Source: Hibiscus mutabilis (Eukaryota > Streptophyta > Magnoliopsida > Malvales > Malvaceae). Taken from it: DNA of 64,000 nucleotides. Shown here in pieces: positions 46,356 to 57,015 of the stretch; the stretch's first letter is position 1; the number at the start of each line of letters is the position of its first letter. The DNA lies in NCBI GenBank assembly GCA_019671005.1, contig CM033715.1, positions 3,410,001 through 3,474,000 on the forward strand, in the 5' to 3' direction. The notes below the pieces were generated by a model, which ran no database searches, was not told the DNA's origin, and saw only the letters and a program-made list of their open reading frames with translations. The position numbers and the translations under genes were made by a program.

Positions 46356-48212
46356 TCATGTTACGGATATTGAACTAAGTCCAGGGAATTTTCTCAACCC
46401 TCTCTCATCTATCATTCGTCTTATTCTTTCCACTTCTCCCCACTTCCCAACTGCAGCGTATATGTTGGACAGTATCACAAAAGAGGCTGGATTCTCTGGC
46501 TCTAACTCTGAAAGCTTCATAGCCATTTCTTCTCCCAGCTCATAATCTAAGTGATACCCACAAGCACCAAGCAGAGAAGCCAAAATTGAAGCAGGAGGGT
46601 TTGGCAGTTGTTGTATTAGATCTTTAGCTTCCTCCAGTTTTCCATATCTACCCAAAAGATCAACTATGCAACCAAAATGCTCAAGATTTGGGCTCAAGTC
46701 ACAGTCTTTACCCATCATTTCGAAAACTTGCATTCCTCTCTCAACTTGACCAGTGTGACTACATGAAGATAAAACAGCAATGAAAGTTGCAGAATTTGGT
46801 TTTACATTTTCCTCCAGCATCAAGTCAAAAATCTCAAATGCTGATTCATTCTCTCCATTTCTTCCGTAACCAGAAATCATTGCATTCCAAAATGCCGGAT
46901 CATCAGGCTTTGACTTGAACTGATAAAAAATTTTACGCGCACAAGAGGAATACCCACAGTTCATATACATGTCAATGAGTGCAGTAGCCATGAACTCCTC
47001 GTTACTAATACCCCTTCTAATAGCAAGCCCATGAATCTCTTTTCCCTGCTTTAAAGCAGAAAAAACTGAACAAGCTGGCAAAAGACTGGTCATGCATTTT
47101 AAACTCGGTTCTGCACCAGCAGACTGCATATTCTCAAAATACTTGAAAGCGTCTAGTCCTTTCCCTAAATGTGAAAAACCCCTTATCATTGAATTCCATG
47201 TCGCTGAATCCCGTTTAATTCCTTCAAACTCCAACTCCTCAAATAGTTCGACAGCCATCTCATTTTGGTTGTTTAACATCAGCCCTGCTATCATTGAATT
47301 CCATGTTATCAAAATCCGTCTTCCTTTCATCTCCTTGAAAACATCATAGCCCCATTGCCAAGTCCGACATTTGCAATACATATCAATAAGTGCAGTTCCA
47401 GCCATAGTATCAAACTGTGTCTCAAATTTCATAAGAACCCCGTGAACTTGTCTGCCGATCTGTAGGTAGAAAAGACTTGCGCATGCAGATATAACAGAAA
47501 TGAATGTAACACAATTGGGTCGTCCTACTTGACAACTCTCCATCATGTTCTTAAACACCTGCAACGCCGTGAGTGGAACCCCATTTTGCAGAAGCCCTGA
47601 AAGAAAAGCATTATAGCTGACAACATTCTTATTGGTCATCTTTACAAACATATTGACGGCTAAAACTATTTCTCCGAAGTTGGAATACATAGTCAGTAAT
47701 GAAGTCGCCACGTAAACATCCATCTCAACTCCCAACTTGATAGCCAAAGAATGAACTTGCATACCAAATTCAGGACTTTTACAAGCTGGCAAGACAGTAG
47801 CTATAGTCAGTGAATTAGGCCTCCACAATCCAAAACACATCTCTTTAAACACTATCAAAGCTTCTTTAGAGTGCCCATTTCTCCCAAACTCAGAAATTAT
47901 CGTGTTTATCGAAGCCAAGTTCCGGTCAGGCATTTCAGAAAACACCTTGAGAGCACATCCGAAGCCTTCCAATTTCATGTACATATCTGTGAGAGCTGTG
48001 GCAGCATAGATGTCGTGGGAAAACCCAGTCTTGATGAGATGGGCATGGAGGATTTGGCCATGAATTGGTGAGATGAGCTTCGCACAAGCTTTGAAAAGAG
48101 GAGGGAAGGTGAATTTGTTGGGAAGAAACGATGCCATGAGATTTTCACTGTATAGATTGAGTGCTTCTTTGTATAATCCATTTCTTACCAGTCTTATTAT
48201 TTGGTATTTCAT
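46356..48212 (-). CDS. PLS-class pentatricopeptide repeat protein with E domain, single exon
   Basis: Intact 618-codon frame. I start it at ATG 48212 (MKYQIIRLVRNGLYKEALNL) because plant relatives begin this way; an in-frame extension to 48311 adds 33 hydrophobic residues unlike the family. PPR motifs repeat every ~31-36 residues with clear ends such as TFPPLFKACAKL, TALTDMYMKLEGFGCALKVF, TWNSMIAGLM, TALIDMYMNCG and FWNAMISGYGRNGENESAFEIF. The C-terminus (SLLGACGYHLDYELGEEMAM ... LEPENPASFVILSNIYAAVGKW) is an E motif; no DYW deaminase is present. PLS proteins bind organelle RNA, usually for C-to-U editing; the target is unknown. It resembles my memory of At2g02750. It converges with the SnRK1-gamma relic, 220 bp apart. 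Confidence 0.93.
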   Translation of the reverse strand: MKYQIIRLVRNGLYKEALNLYSENLMASFLPNKFTFPPLFKACAKLISPIHGQILHAHLIKTGFSHDIYAATALTDMYMKLEGFGCALKVFSEMPDRNLASINTIISEFGRNGHSKEALIVFKEMCFGLWRPNSLTIATVLPACKSPEFGMQVHSLAIKLGVEMDVYVATSLLTMYSNFGEIVLAVNMFVKMTNKNVVSYNAFLSGLLQNGVPLTALQVFKNMMESCQVGRPNCVTFISVISACASLFYLQIGRQVHGVLMKFETQFDTMAGTALIDMYCKCRTWQWGYDVFKEMKGRRILITWNSMIAGLMLNNQNEMAVELFEELEFEGIKRDSATWNSMIRGFSHLGKGLDAFKYFENMQSAGAEPSLKCMTSLLPACSVFSALKQGKEIHGLAIRRGISNEEFMATALIDMYMNCGYSSCARKIFYQFKSKPDDPAFWNAMISGYGRNGENESAFEIFDLMLEENVKPNSATFIAVLSSCSHTGQVERGMQVFEMMGKDCDLSPNLEHFGCIVDLLGRYGKLEEAKDLIQQLPNPPASILASLLGACGYHLDYELGEEMAMKLSELEPENPASFVILSNIYAAVGKWGEVERIRRMIDERGLRKFPGLSSISVT

Positions 48213-48345
48213 GTGATTATACCAAACAAAGAAAAGGGGGGAAAGTATTTTGCCTACGATTCGGAGTGAAAAAATTAAAAATTCTAAAAATAAAAAAAAA
48301 AACTTATACAAATTGTTAAAAATAGTTTTCTAAAAAATCTGTAAA

Positions 48346-48774
48346 TGCCACATGACAGAACTGTAATGTGTCACGAGACAATAATATTTCAAAAAATATT
48401 AAAAATTGATGGTTAAAATTGGCCAAATGATTCAATTAGTTTAATTTATTTGTTCAAAAACTTAATTGAATGTAATAAAAATTTTAGGGACTTAATTGAT
48501 TCTCTTCAAATGTTGATGGGCTTCAATCACCCTTGGGCTTAAAGGATATATTTCAAAAACTGTAGTGTGTCACGTGACAGAACTGTAGTGTGTCACGAGA
48601 CAATAATATTTCAAAAAATATTAAAAATTGATGATTAAAATTGGCCAAATGATTCAATTAGTTTAATTTATTGGTTCAAAAATTTAATTGAATGTAATAA
48701 AAATTTTAGGGACTTAATTGATTCTCTTCAAATGTTGATGGGCTTCAATCACCCTTGGGCTTAAAGGATATATT
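48346..48774. repeat. Tandem duplication of a ~222-bp unit upstream of the PPR gene
   Basis: Unit 1 starts 'tgccacatgacagaactgta' at 48346 and unit 2 'tgtcacgtgacagaactgta' at 48568; both run to 'gggcttaaaggatatatt'. They are near-identical, so the duplication is recent. Confidence 0.85.
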
Positions 48775-50144
48775 CCCCTCATAAAAGGATAAATTATATT
48801 TTCATCACTCAACTTTCTACTCACTTTTATTTTGGCCACTTAAAGTTAATTTTCAATTTAATCATTCAACTGCATTTGTTCTGTTTAAATGACTTTGCCG
48901 TTAATTTACTAACAAAATGAACCTGGCATTTTGATTTAGATTTTTTTCCCTTGTAATTTCCATTTTTTCATGTTAAATTTCTCTTATTCTTCAAAAGACT
49001 CTATCACCATTATTGAGAAGAATCTCGAACCCATCATTGAGCCCAAAATAATGAAAAGAATAGGAAAAATTGCGTGCAATGAATGAAATGAAAAGGAGGG
49101 GCGAGAGATTATTGTGAGATTGGTAGCAACAATCTGGGTGATATCCCATGCAGCGTTTCCAATCCCCGTCTCCTCCAGCTCCCCCTGCTTTCAAACTCAT
49201 TGCACCATGAATTGCATATTCTCCCTTGCTCTAACACCAACCAATTACTAACAACTATGTTGCACCGATACCAATATAGATACGGGACGTAAAATGATAA
49301 TTTTTAAAATTACATGATACATGTACATTAAGGTACGGTAAATATAAAATAAATTTTATATTCTAAAAAATGTAAAAACAAAAATTCATAAATAAAATTA
49401 TGTGAGCATGGCATCACACATATTTATATATTATACTTGAATCATATGAGCAAGAGAAAGTCGAAATAAATAAGAAAAAACCAGAAAAAGTGTAAGAGAA
49501 TAGAAGAATAAGAATAAAATAGAGAGATAAAATACTATAGAGTACCCAAGCCGTACTCAATATGTTCCTAGTACGAGGAAGTATCAGGTACGTGGTAAGA
49601 CACCAGATTGAAGTACTCGTGCTTCATCCACTAACAAAACCATGGTCTCTTCATTCGGGTCAAGCTGACTATTTCGCATGATGGATTGTCAAAACAGTGC
49701 TTGTAGAGAGAAAATCTTGTTAGCTTTTCCTTTTATTCTCACAACACCCTGTTTCGTAAAATTAAAAAATAAATCCTTGATTTCAAATTACCTGGTTGAA
49801 TGAATTTGCTCCCTTTTTAAAGGAATGCGAATAGGGTAATCTATATCACCAACATGGGAGGTTTAGATAAACAAATAAATCCACGAGAAATTTCAGAATG
49901 AGACTCAGTGAGTGAATGAGTGAAGAAATTTCATTTCTATTAGGCTTAACAGTGAAAGGCAAAGGCGGGAGCGTTTCTATTAGAATTTTCTGGCCTGCAA
50001 GTCCGAACATTCTTAGAGAATGTTGTTGTAATTGTGATGGTGTCTTTTGAAGAAGAGGAGGAGAAATTTAACAAGGAAAAAATAGGTGGAAATTAGAAAG
50101 TCAAATATATGTATGTACAAATTGAAAAAAAATCTAATTTAAAA
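48775..50144. other. Intergenic DNA, no recognised gene
   Basis: A/T-rich with short 'actcaactttctac' phrases related to the arms of nearby TIR elements. No gene supported. Confidence 0.4.
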
Positions 50145-52141
50145 TGGGGTAAAATACACATATATCACTCAATTATCTTTTTATTCCTATTTTGGTCACT
50201 CAACTTTCAAAATTTTTAATTTAATAACTGAACTTTTGAATTGTTCTTGTTTTAGCCAATTTTAATTATTTAATTAATATTTTATATGAAATGATATATT
50301 TTATTATTATTAAAATACAAAAGTAATTTAAAATAAAATAAAAATCATGTTTTTTATTATTAAATAAGAATAATTATGTTTTATATCCAAATCCACCCAA
50401 GCCCTAAACCTCACATTAGAATTCAACCATTCTCCTTCCCCCTGATGCTCAGCCCAAACCGTCCCCTTCAAATTGTTTGAAGTTTTTATTAGGTAAATAG
50501 CCTTTTTTTTTTCTTTTTCCTTTTTATTTCTCGTCTTAATTCTTTGAAGTTTTTTAAATTTGGGAAATACCCATTGTTTGATCAAATTATGAACGTGAAT
50601 TTTATAAGGTTGTTATTGAGTCATCTTTGCTTAGACAATAGTTGAAAAATCTGGAGAGTAAAAATAGGATTTTGGCTATTGAGGACATTACTTTAACTCA
50701 AGTGCTTATTCAAGTATCTTGCCTTCATAAAGAAAACCTTGAATTTATCATCGAGACTTATGTAAAAGAAAAAAATTACAGGTACTTTTTGTTTTAATTG
50801 GTTTTTATGTTGTTGTACTGAATATCATGGAAGAATTATTGTTTAAATTTATCATAACTTTATAAGAAGCTATAAGGCTTGAATCGATCAACTAAATTAT
50901 CAAGAGGGGGTGAATTGACTTTGCAATAAAATTGGTGGAAGCAATAGAAATTTAAAAATTTGCACAATAAATCATAGTGATTCGACTTCTTAACCAAGTC
51001 TACCGTCTTAGCTTCCCCAGTAGGGATTTTTTACAAATCCAGTAAATTTATCAAGTCTCAAGGAAAAACTTTTACAAACCCTAAAAGCTTTGAGACACTC
51101 TCACTTAAGAGAATACAAACTTAGCAAACAGTGAAAATCTCATAATGCAAATGCGTTGAAAATTTAAGTTTTCACTCAAAATTTAACACCTGAGCAAATA
51201 TAACAATTAAGCTCAGAAGTGTGTTCTAATAAAAAAAATAGACTTTACAAGCACAAAACACTTTTTCTATACATGAATGTTGGCAATGATGTTTCTTGTT
51301 GTTCCATAGCTACTTGAAGAGGTCTTTTAAACTCACTTACTAGCTGTTAAGGGTTGATTAGATTCGTTGGGACCAACATTAAATGTACTTATGGGCATCT
51401 CGGTATTAGTACGTAGGTCTCGTTATTAGTAACTGCCTTAAAAAGAAAGAGTCGTTGCAAGCATTTAATGCAGGGCGTACCTGTACACAATATTAAGTAT
51501 TGGTATGAGCTCTTGCGTATCGGTACGAAGATTGACTACTGGATATTTAGAAAATTTAGAGAAACAAAGAGCGTATCGGTACACATACGAGCGTACTAGT
51601 ACGTGTTAAAAACACTTTGACTATTTTAGAAGCATTTAAACATGTTAAAAACACTTTAAATTTATTTCAATCATATTTTTCAAGTTATTGGACTTTTGGA
51701 TAGTTTTTGTAAATTTGTTTAAGTCCAAAAATATTTTTATTAAGTTATATCAAAATCAATATTTCAACAGAAGCTGTGTGCAGTGAGTTTTATGTAAAAT
51801 TTGAACTTGTTAAGCATTTAATTTTGGGAGTTTAGAGTGATTGTTTTGTTTGTAATAGGGTCGGTTTGGGGTAGGGGTCAATATGGAAGGAATATGTGGT
51901 TATAATTTGATGTTTAGGGTTTGAGTAGGTTTGAGTATAAAATATAATTTTTTTGTTTAATAATAAAATATGAATTTTATTTTAAATTATTTTATATTTT
52001 AATAATAATAAAATAATTTGAGTGACTAAAATATGAGCAATTCGAAAATTCAATTATTAAATTAAAAATTTTAAAAGTTCAATAATCAAAATAAAAGTAA
52101 AAGGATAATTGGATGATGATATGTGTAATTTACTCTTTAAA
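50145..52141. mobile_element. Long-TIR element (~2 kb) with nested solo LTR
   Basis: The arm at about 50145-50460 reappears reversed at about 51850-52141: TAAAATACACATATATCACT and 'tttggtcactcaactttc' on the left match the complement of the right end, and inner parts such as 'ccaaatccacccaagccct' match too. Arms of ~300 bp are typical of Mutator-like or foldback elements. The interior (50590-50790) reads as an exon-like frame ending at a GT donor, and a solo LTR-like insert occupies 50871-51769. The TSD of the outer element was not resolved. Confidence 0.65.
50871..51769 (-). mobile_element. Solo-LTR-like insertion nested in the long-TIR element, TSD gaagc
   Basis: The direct repeat gaagc occurs at 50866-50870 and 51770-51774. 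On minus the insert begins TGTTGAAATATTG; its other end is TATA, where CA would be expected, explainable by a single C-to-T change. 899 bp, no coding capacity. Confidence 0.55.
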
Positions 52142-52189
52142 ATCGAATGCCAGCACTTGTTAATAAAGTAACGGTAATAAATAAACGGG

Positions 52190-53070
52190 TAAAACACTTA
52201 AATAATCACTCAACTTTTCTCTGTGACTTATTTTGGTCACTGAACTTTCAAAAATGATCAATTTACTCACTAAATTTTACTTTTTAACTTATTTTTATCG
52301 CTCTAAATTATTTTTTTAATATTTTGGTATGACTTAATATATTTTATTATTATTAAATAAAAAATATTTTAAAATAAAACTCTCAAACATTTAAATTCTT
52401 AAACTGCTTTGAGCCTCATCAAAATAATTCACTCACTCGCCGACATCGGTGTTAGCGTAACCCACCCATTTACCGGTGTTACCTTTGCTAGTAAACCCGT
52501 ATGAAATAATGAGAACATTTGAATATTAATAGAACAAAAGTATACCTGCATCTTAGCCTCTTTCCTTGTGAACCCGAAACCTTTTCCTAAACTATAAACT
52601 AGAATATACAAACCGTTGAAGTCATGGAGTAACTAAATATAATTGCTTCTACATCTGAAAATTGGCCTCTCATTTCTTTTACTGCTACACTAAGTAATTT
52701 ATATGAGTAGGGATCCCCAAAGAATTGGTGGGTCACGCCGACACCGACGCCAGCGAAAGTAACATCGATGAATGGATAGATGACACTGACGTTGACGAGT
52801 GGATGAATTATTTTTGTGAGAGTGAAAATAATTTAGGAATTTGAGTGTTTGAGAGTTTTATTTAAAATTATTTTTTATTTAATAATAATATATTTTATTT
52901 TTATTTAAAATTATTTTTTATATTTAATAATAAAATATATCAAATTATATTAAAATATTAATAAAATAATTTAAAATGATCAAAATAAATCAAAAAATTT
53001 AATAAATAAATTGATTATTTTAAAAATTTAATGACTAAAATAAATGAGAGTAAAATTGAGCGATAATTTT
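52190..53070. mobile_element. Second long-TIR element (~0.9 kb)
   Basis: The left arm (52190-52480) and right arm (52770-53070) are imperfect reverse complements over ~280 bp. They include 'tcaacttttctctgtgactt' against the right end and an inner 'ccgacatcggtgtta' versus 'gacaccgacgccagc' patch. Arms resemble those of the 50-52 kb element, so both may belong to one family. Confidence 0.6.
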
Positions 53071-53890
53071 TGTTGTTATATTAACTCGTTGATTCTGGAG
53101 TTTCCTTTGGAAAATTCTAGTTAACTCGCCGCTTTTACTCAGAAAGTAATAACCCTCTTTCTTTTTACATATATTTTCTTCTTAGACTAGGTTCATCATC
53201 TTTTATTTGTTTCTCTATTTTTTCTTTGTCCGGTAATTATATATCCAATGGAATCTGTTCGTTTGATTTCTTGATATGCTAAAGCTTTAGGTATTTTTTC
53301 CTTATTATTGTAGTTATGGATATTGGGTTATGTAAGATTTGAGAATTTTGGATAGATTTCTTTTGGGTTAATTAGATTAGCTTTCAATTGATTTTTTTTA
53401 ATTCTTTGTGGTTTTCTGAGATTTTTTTATTTCTCGATGATTCAGGAAATTAATGGAATGTGATATTTTTTTCATTGTTTGATGTTTGTGATCTCTTGAA
53501 TCAGTGTCCACATGCCAGAACGAGAACAAACTTAAAAGCAAAAGTCTACTTTATGTCAAATTGTTCTGTGTATGTGTAAGCAAATTATGAAATTGATCCC
53601 CCCCCCCCCGGTTGATTGGAGCTTGAGATTCTTAGTTGGAAGCGTTCAGCTTGAATCATGGGGATACTGATTAGAGTTTATGGGGCGGGGGACAGAGCTG
53701 CCTCTTGTTGTGTAGCTCATGACTTATCCTGTATTTCCATGCACCTCAATGTAAAAGATTAAGGTTGTATGTCAACCTTCATGTAAAGTTATAGAACCCA
53801 TTTCTTAAACTTGGCTTAGTACTTTAGCTGTAGAACTCTGATTTAAATCCAACATGTTTGATCTTTATGTTAAAGAACTCTGGTTTCATG
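53071..53890 (+). repeat. Duplicate (copy A) of the UBC2 5' leader and leader intron
   Basis: It is collinear with 61740-62545 upstream of the UBC2-type gene: shared 'gagttaactcgccg', 'tttactcagaaagtaa', 'ccacatgccagaacgagaac' and 'gacagagctgcctcttgttg'. No UBC2 coding exon follows; it runs into a third partial copy at 53940. Confidence 0.85.
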
Positions 53891-53939
53891 TACCATTCTT
53901 AGTATGCCTCTTTGTATTGGTTTTTGATCGGTCTTCTTT

Positions 53940-54250
53940 AAATTTGTATTGATTTTGTATTGCTTGGTTTATAATTAATTGAAAAGAAGTATAAAGGAAA
54001 TGTTTTTCTCATAAAAATTTCCCTTTTTTTTCTTTGGCAGATCTTAAGACCATAAAGTTTCCTTCAGAGAATCCTAGTTATAACTCGCTGTGTTTACTCA
54101 GAAAGTAAGAATCATCTTTCTCTTTATATATATTTTCTTCTTAGATTAGGTTCTTCTTCGATTTAAGCCCTATAATTATATATCCAAGTGAATATGTTCC
54201 TTTGATTTCTTGATATGTTGAAGCTTTAAGTGTTTTTTTACTTATTAGTG
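53940..54250 (+). repeat. Partial duplicate (copy B) of the UBC2 upstream region and leader
   Basis: 53940-54050 matches 61640-61730 (immediately upstream of the UBC2 leader) and 54044-54250 matches the leader and the beginning of its intron. A further piece of the same intron reappears at 54885-55050, downstream of two Whirly exons. Confidence 0.8.
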
Positions 54251-54255
54251 TAATT

Positions 54256-54480
54256 ATGGCGCAAAACCACAAGTATAGCTTTTCGGTTCTGCGCGACGCT
54301 ACTGTCCAAATCTTCGTGAACCGTCGGGATTGGCCAAACGGCCAACAGCATCCCCCAGCGCCTCCGCAGCCCCCGGCGCCCCTCAGCCCCCGGCGACTCC
54401 ATATGGTCCGCAACTGCCAAATGCGGGAAATGTCCCTGATTAACTTCTCACCCAAGAACCTGTTTCATGTTTTTTTTGTT
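54256..54480 (+). other. G+C-rich, proline-rich open segment of unknown origin
   Basis: An ATG at 54256 opens MAQNHKYSFSVLRD, continuing into a Pro-rich stretch (QHPPAPPQPPAPLSP). This ~165-bp patch has much higher G+C than its surroundings. It occupies the position of a Whirly first exon, but I cannot match it to a Whirly transit peptide; it may be a captured fragment from another gene. Confidence 0.4.
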
Positions 54481-54507
54481 AAACGTTTGAAGTATTTTAT
54501 TTGACAG

Positions 54508-56760
54508 CAGGGTCGTCAGTTCATTCGATTTACAAAGAGAAGGCTGCTCTTATTGTGGAGCCTAGGGCCCCTGAGTTTGTGCCTTTAGATGTATGTTTTA
54601 TTTGAAGTTTTTCCTTTTTAGATCTTTTTTAAATTTTTTGTAACTGTAGTTATTGTTCGAAATGCTGGAAGTTTTGATGGTGTTACTTTGTATTTAATCG
54701 TTTTTATCTTTATTTATTTAGTTTTTGGGTATGTTTTTCTGTACAGTCAGAAACATTTAAAATATCCAGGGAAGGATCTGTGCTGCTACAGTTTGCACCT
54801 GCAGCTGGTGTTAGACAATATGATTGGGGCAAGAAGCAGGTGAAATTTTTGCTAAATTAGCTTTCAATTTAATGTTTTTTGATAAATTAACTTAAACATT
54901 TTAGATAATGTGATATTTTTTTCATTGTTTGATGTTTGTGATCTGTTGAATCAGTGTCCACACTCCAGAACGAGAACAAACTTAAAAGCAAAAGTCTACT
55001 TTATGTCTAATTGGTCTTTCTGTGTATGTGTAAGCAAATTATGAATTTTTTGCTAAATTAGGATGGAACATAGGATCTTTTTTCTTCCCAAATCCTGTTT
55101 ATAACACCTTAAAGATTTTAATTCATGATTTTGGTCCTCCACTTTCAGATGTTTGCTATAAATCAAATATAGAATCTTTGTGGTAATGAACGAATATATA
55201 CTAGACATGATATACATTATACATCCATTGATGATTTGCTTATCTCCAGGTGTTCTCATTATCGGTTACAGAAATAGGAACTCTGATAACCCTCAGCACG
55301 ACACAATCATGTGAATTTGTCCATGATCAGTTAAAAGGAAAAAGGTACTATCCTCCCCTTTCCCCCACTCACCCGCGAACTCGCCTCTCTATATTTCATG
55401 GTAAAGTTGGTAATTGAAGTATTCTTGGAAACTGCTTAAATATTTTGTATCTTCAGACCCATTCCAGCTTTGTGGTTTTTCATATGTTCATGTGCTGCAT
55501 AAAAAGTAGATGTATTTTGAGGATTAATGATTCCACAGAAATAGATTTTTTTTTTCATAAGGTTTTTTTCAATATTGGGAGGAATGTTTCTACATGCAGG
55601 ATACCATGTTTGTATGTGGGTGAAGGCCTTAAGTAAGTTGAAGCCTAGAAATGCTTGGAATTCCTTATTTCTATTTATCGTGAAAATTCATAAACTTTTG
55701 GGTGGAGGAAGCAACCACCGTAGTTATTTGTAACTGTTAATGATATGCCTGTAAGTAAAGATTGAGTTACTTCCTGTACTTCTCAACAATAAGTTTAGTT
55801 TAAATTTTTTTATAGCGAAATATATTCTGCAGTGGGCTGTCATGTGTAAATATTGCAGAAAAGGCACTACTGCCCTATATTGAGATGAGTTCTAAGGACA
55901 TTGTATTATTTTTCAGTGATGAAGGGAAGGTTAGGAAGGTTTTGAAGGTAGAGCCCCTCCCCGATGGGTCTGGTCACTTTTTTAACCTCGGTAATGCTCA
56001 CTCCCATTGAATCCTTTCCAGGAATTAAAGTTCATTCATACACCTTTTCAGTTTTAGGTTTGATGCATTTATCACTAGCCCTAGGATGTCTCATTGTTTT
56101 GTTATAGAGTTTTCTCATTGTACTATAATGTCAATGTTGTGCTAGAGGAATTTGTGTCCATGCTGTTGGTGGATCAAACCCACTTTGATATATCTTCTAA
56201 CCAGAACTCATAGGATGGGAAAGATTTGACATATATTTATGCACCCCCACCCTTTTCCTTGTTTTTCATGTCATGCTTCGGCGATTATAATCAATCTGTG
56301 ACAGAATTAGGCCTAACATTTCTAATGGATTTTGTTGAAGGTGTTGAAGACAAACTTCTAAACATGGATGAAAATTTTTATATTCCTATCACGCGAGCAG
56401 AGTTCTCTGTCCTAAAATCTTTATTCAGTGTATGAGAAACCTCTCTCTATTTTCATCTTTCTAGACTTTTTAATTTTTATTTATGGTGTTAGGATGTATG
56501 ATGTATCAGAAAATTATGACATACTTTGAGTCATAAGATGTATGGTTGAGAGTCAATGCCATGTTGGGGAATTAAATCTCTCTGGCAAATTTTGTTCAAA
56601 AAATGAAACTTGCACAGCAGCATACAAAAATTCCTAAGGGTTGGCATATTTGAATGAGAACTGTTTGGAAATGGCATCCCTTTGCTTTGAACAACTTTTT
56701 TTTTTTCTCTGCAGTTTATTTTGCCCTAACTTTTAGGATTCCACGCCTTTGCAAGGTCAG
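54508..56760 (+). pseudogene. Whirly (WHY1/WHY3-type) relic 2
   Basis: Exons are readable at 54508-54590 (SIYKEKAALIVEPRAPEFVP), 54747-54839 (FKISREGSVLLQFAPAAGV, RQYDWGKKQ), 55250-55344 (VFSLSVTEIGTLI, CEFVHD, KGKR), 55917-55990 (DEGKVRKVLKVEPLPDGSGH), 56341-56429 (DKLLNMDENFYIPITRAEF) and 56715-56760 (FILP, stop, LLGFHAFARS). The KGKAALxVEP-type DNA-binding motif is present as KEKAALIVEP. Whirly proteins bind single-stranded DNA and protect plastid genomes. Lesions: no convincing start or transit peptide, TAA at 56727-56729, and loss of the C-terminus, which is replaced from ~56766 by a copy of the SnRK1-gamma tail. UBC2 leader pieces flank and interrupt it. Confidence 0.8.
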
Positions 56761-56762
56761 CC

Positions 56763-57015
56763 AAACGAAAAAGGTGCACGTGATCTTGTAGTAGTTGACG
56801 AGAATGAAGCTATCGGCGTAATTACACTTAGAGATGTGATATCTGCTTCATATACGCCCCCCTTAACTTTTTTCTATAACTACTTTGGGATTTTTTTTTT
56901 CTTGAATTGAATAGCAAATGTTGAATGGTGAAACTTTTTTCCCAGTAGATGAAGAAAAGTTTGAATGTGGTAGATAAAAAATCATTTTTCAGATGTTATA
57001 AAATTTTCATGTTAT
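56763..57015 (+). pseudogene. Copy of the SnRK1-gamma (KING1-like) 3' end fused to the Whirly relic
   Basis: It is collinear with 45985-46370: 'aaaaaggtgcac', 'gtagt(t/c)gacgagaatgaag', 'attacacttagagatgtgat', and further down 'cccagtagatgaagaaaagt' and 'atttttcagatgttata'. About 110 bp of the 3' UTR is missing relative to 46.1 kb. It keeps the base lost from the 44-46 kb gene (ggcgtaattacac), but has its own lesions after GATATC. Confidence 0.85.

Noticed and set aside
48213..48311. 33-residue N-terminal extension of the PPR protein
   Set aside because: Hydrophobic, low-complexity, absent from what I recall of the Arabidopsis relative; the downstream ATG at 48212 fits better.
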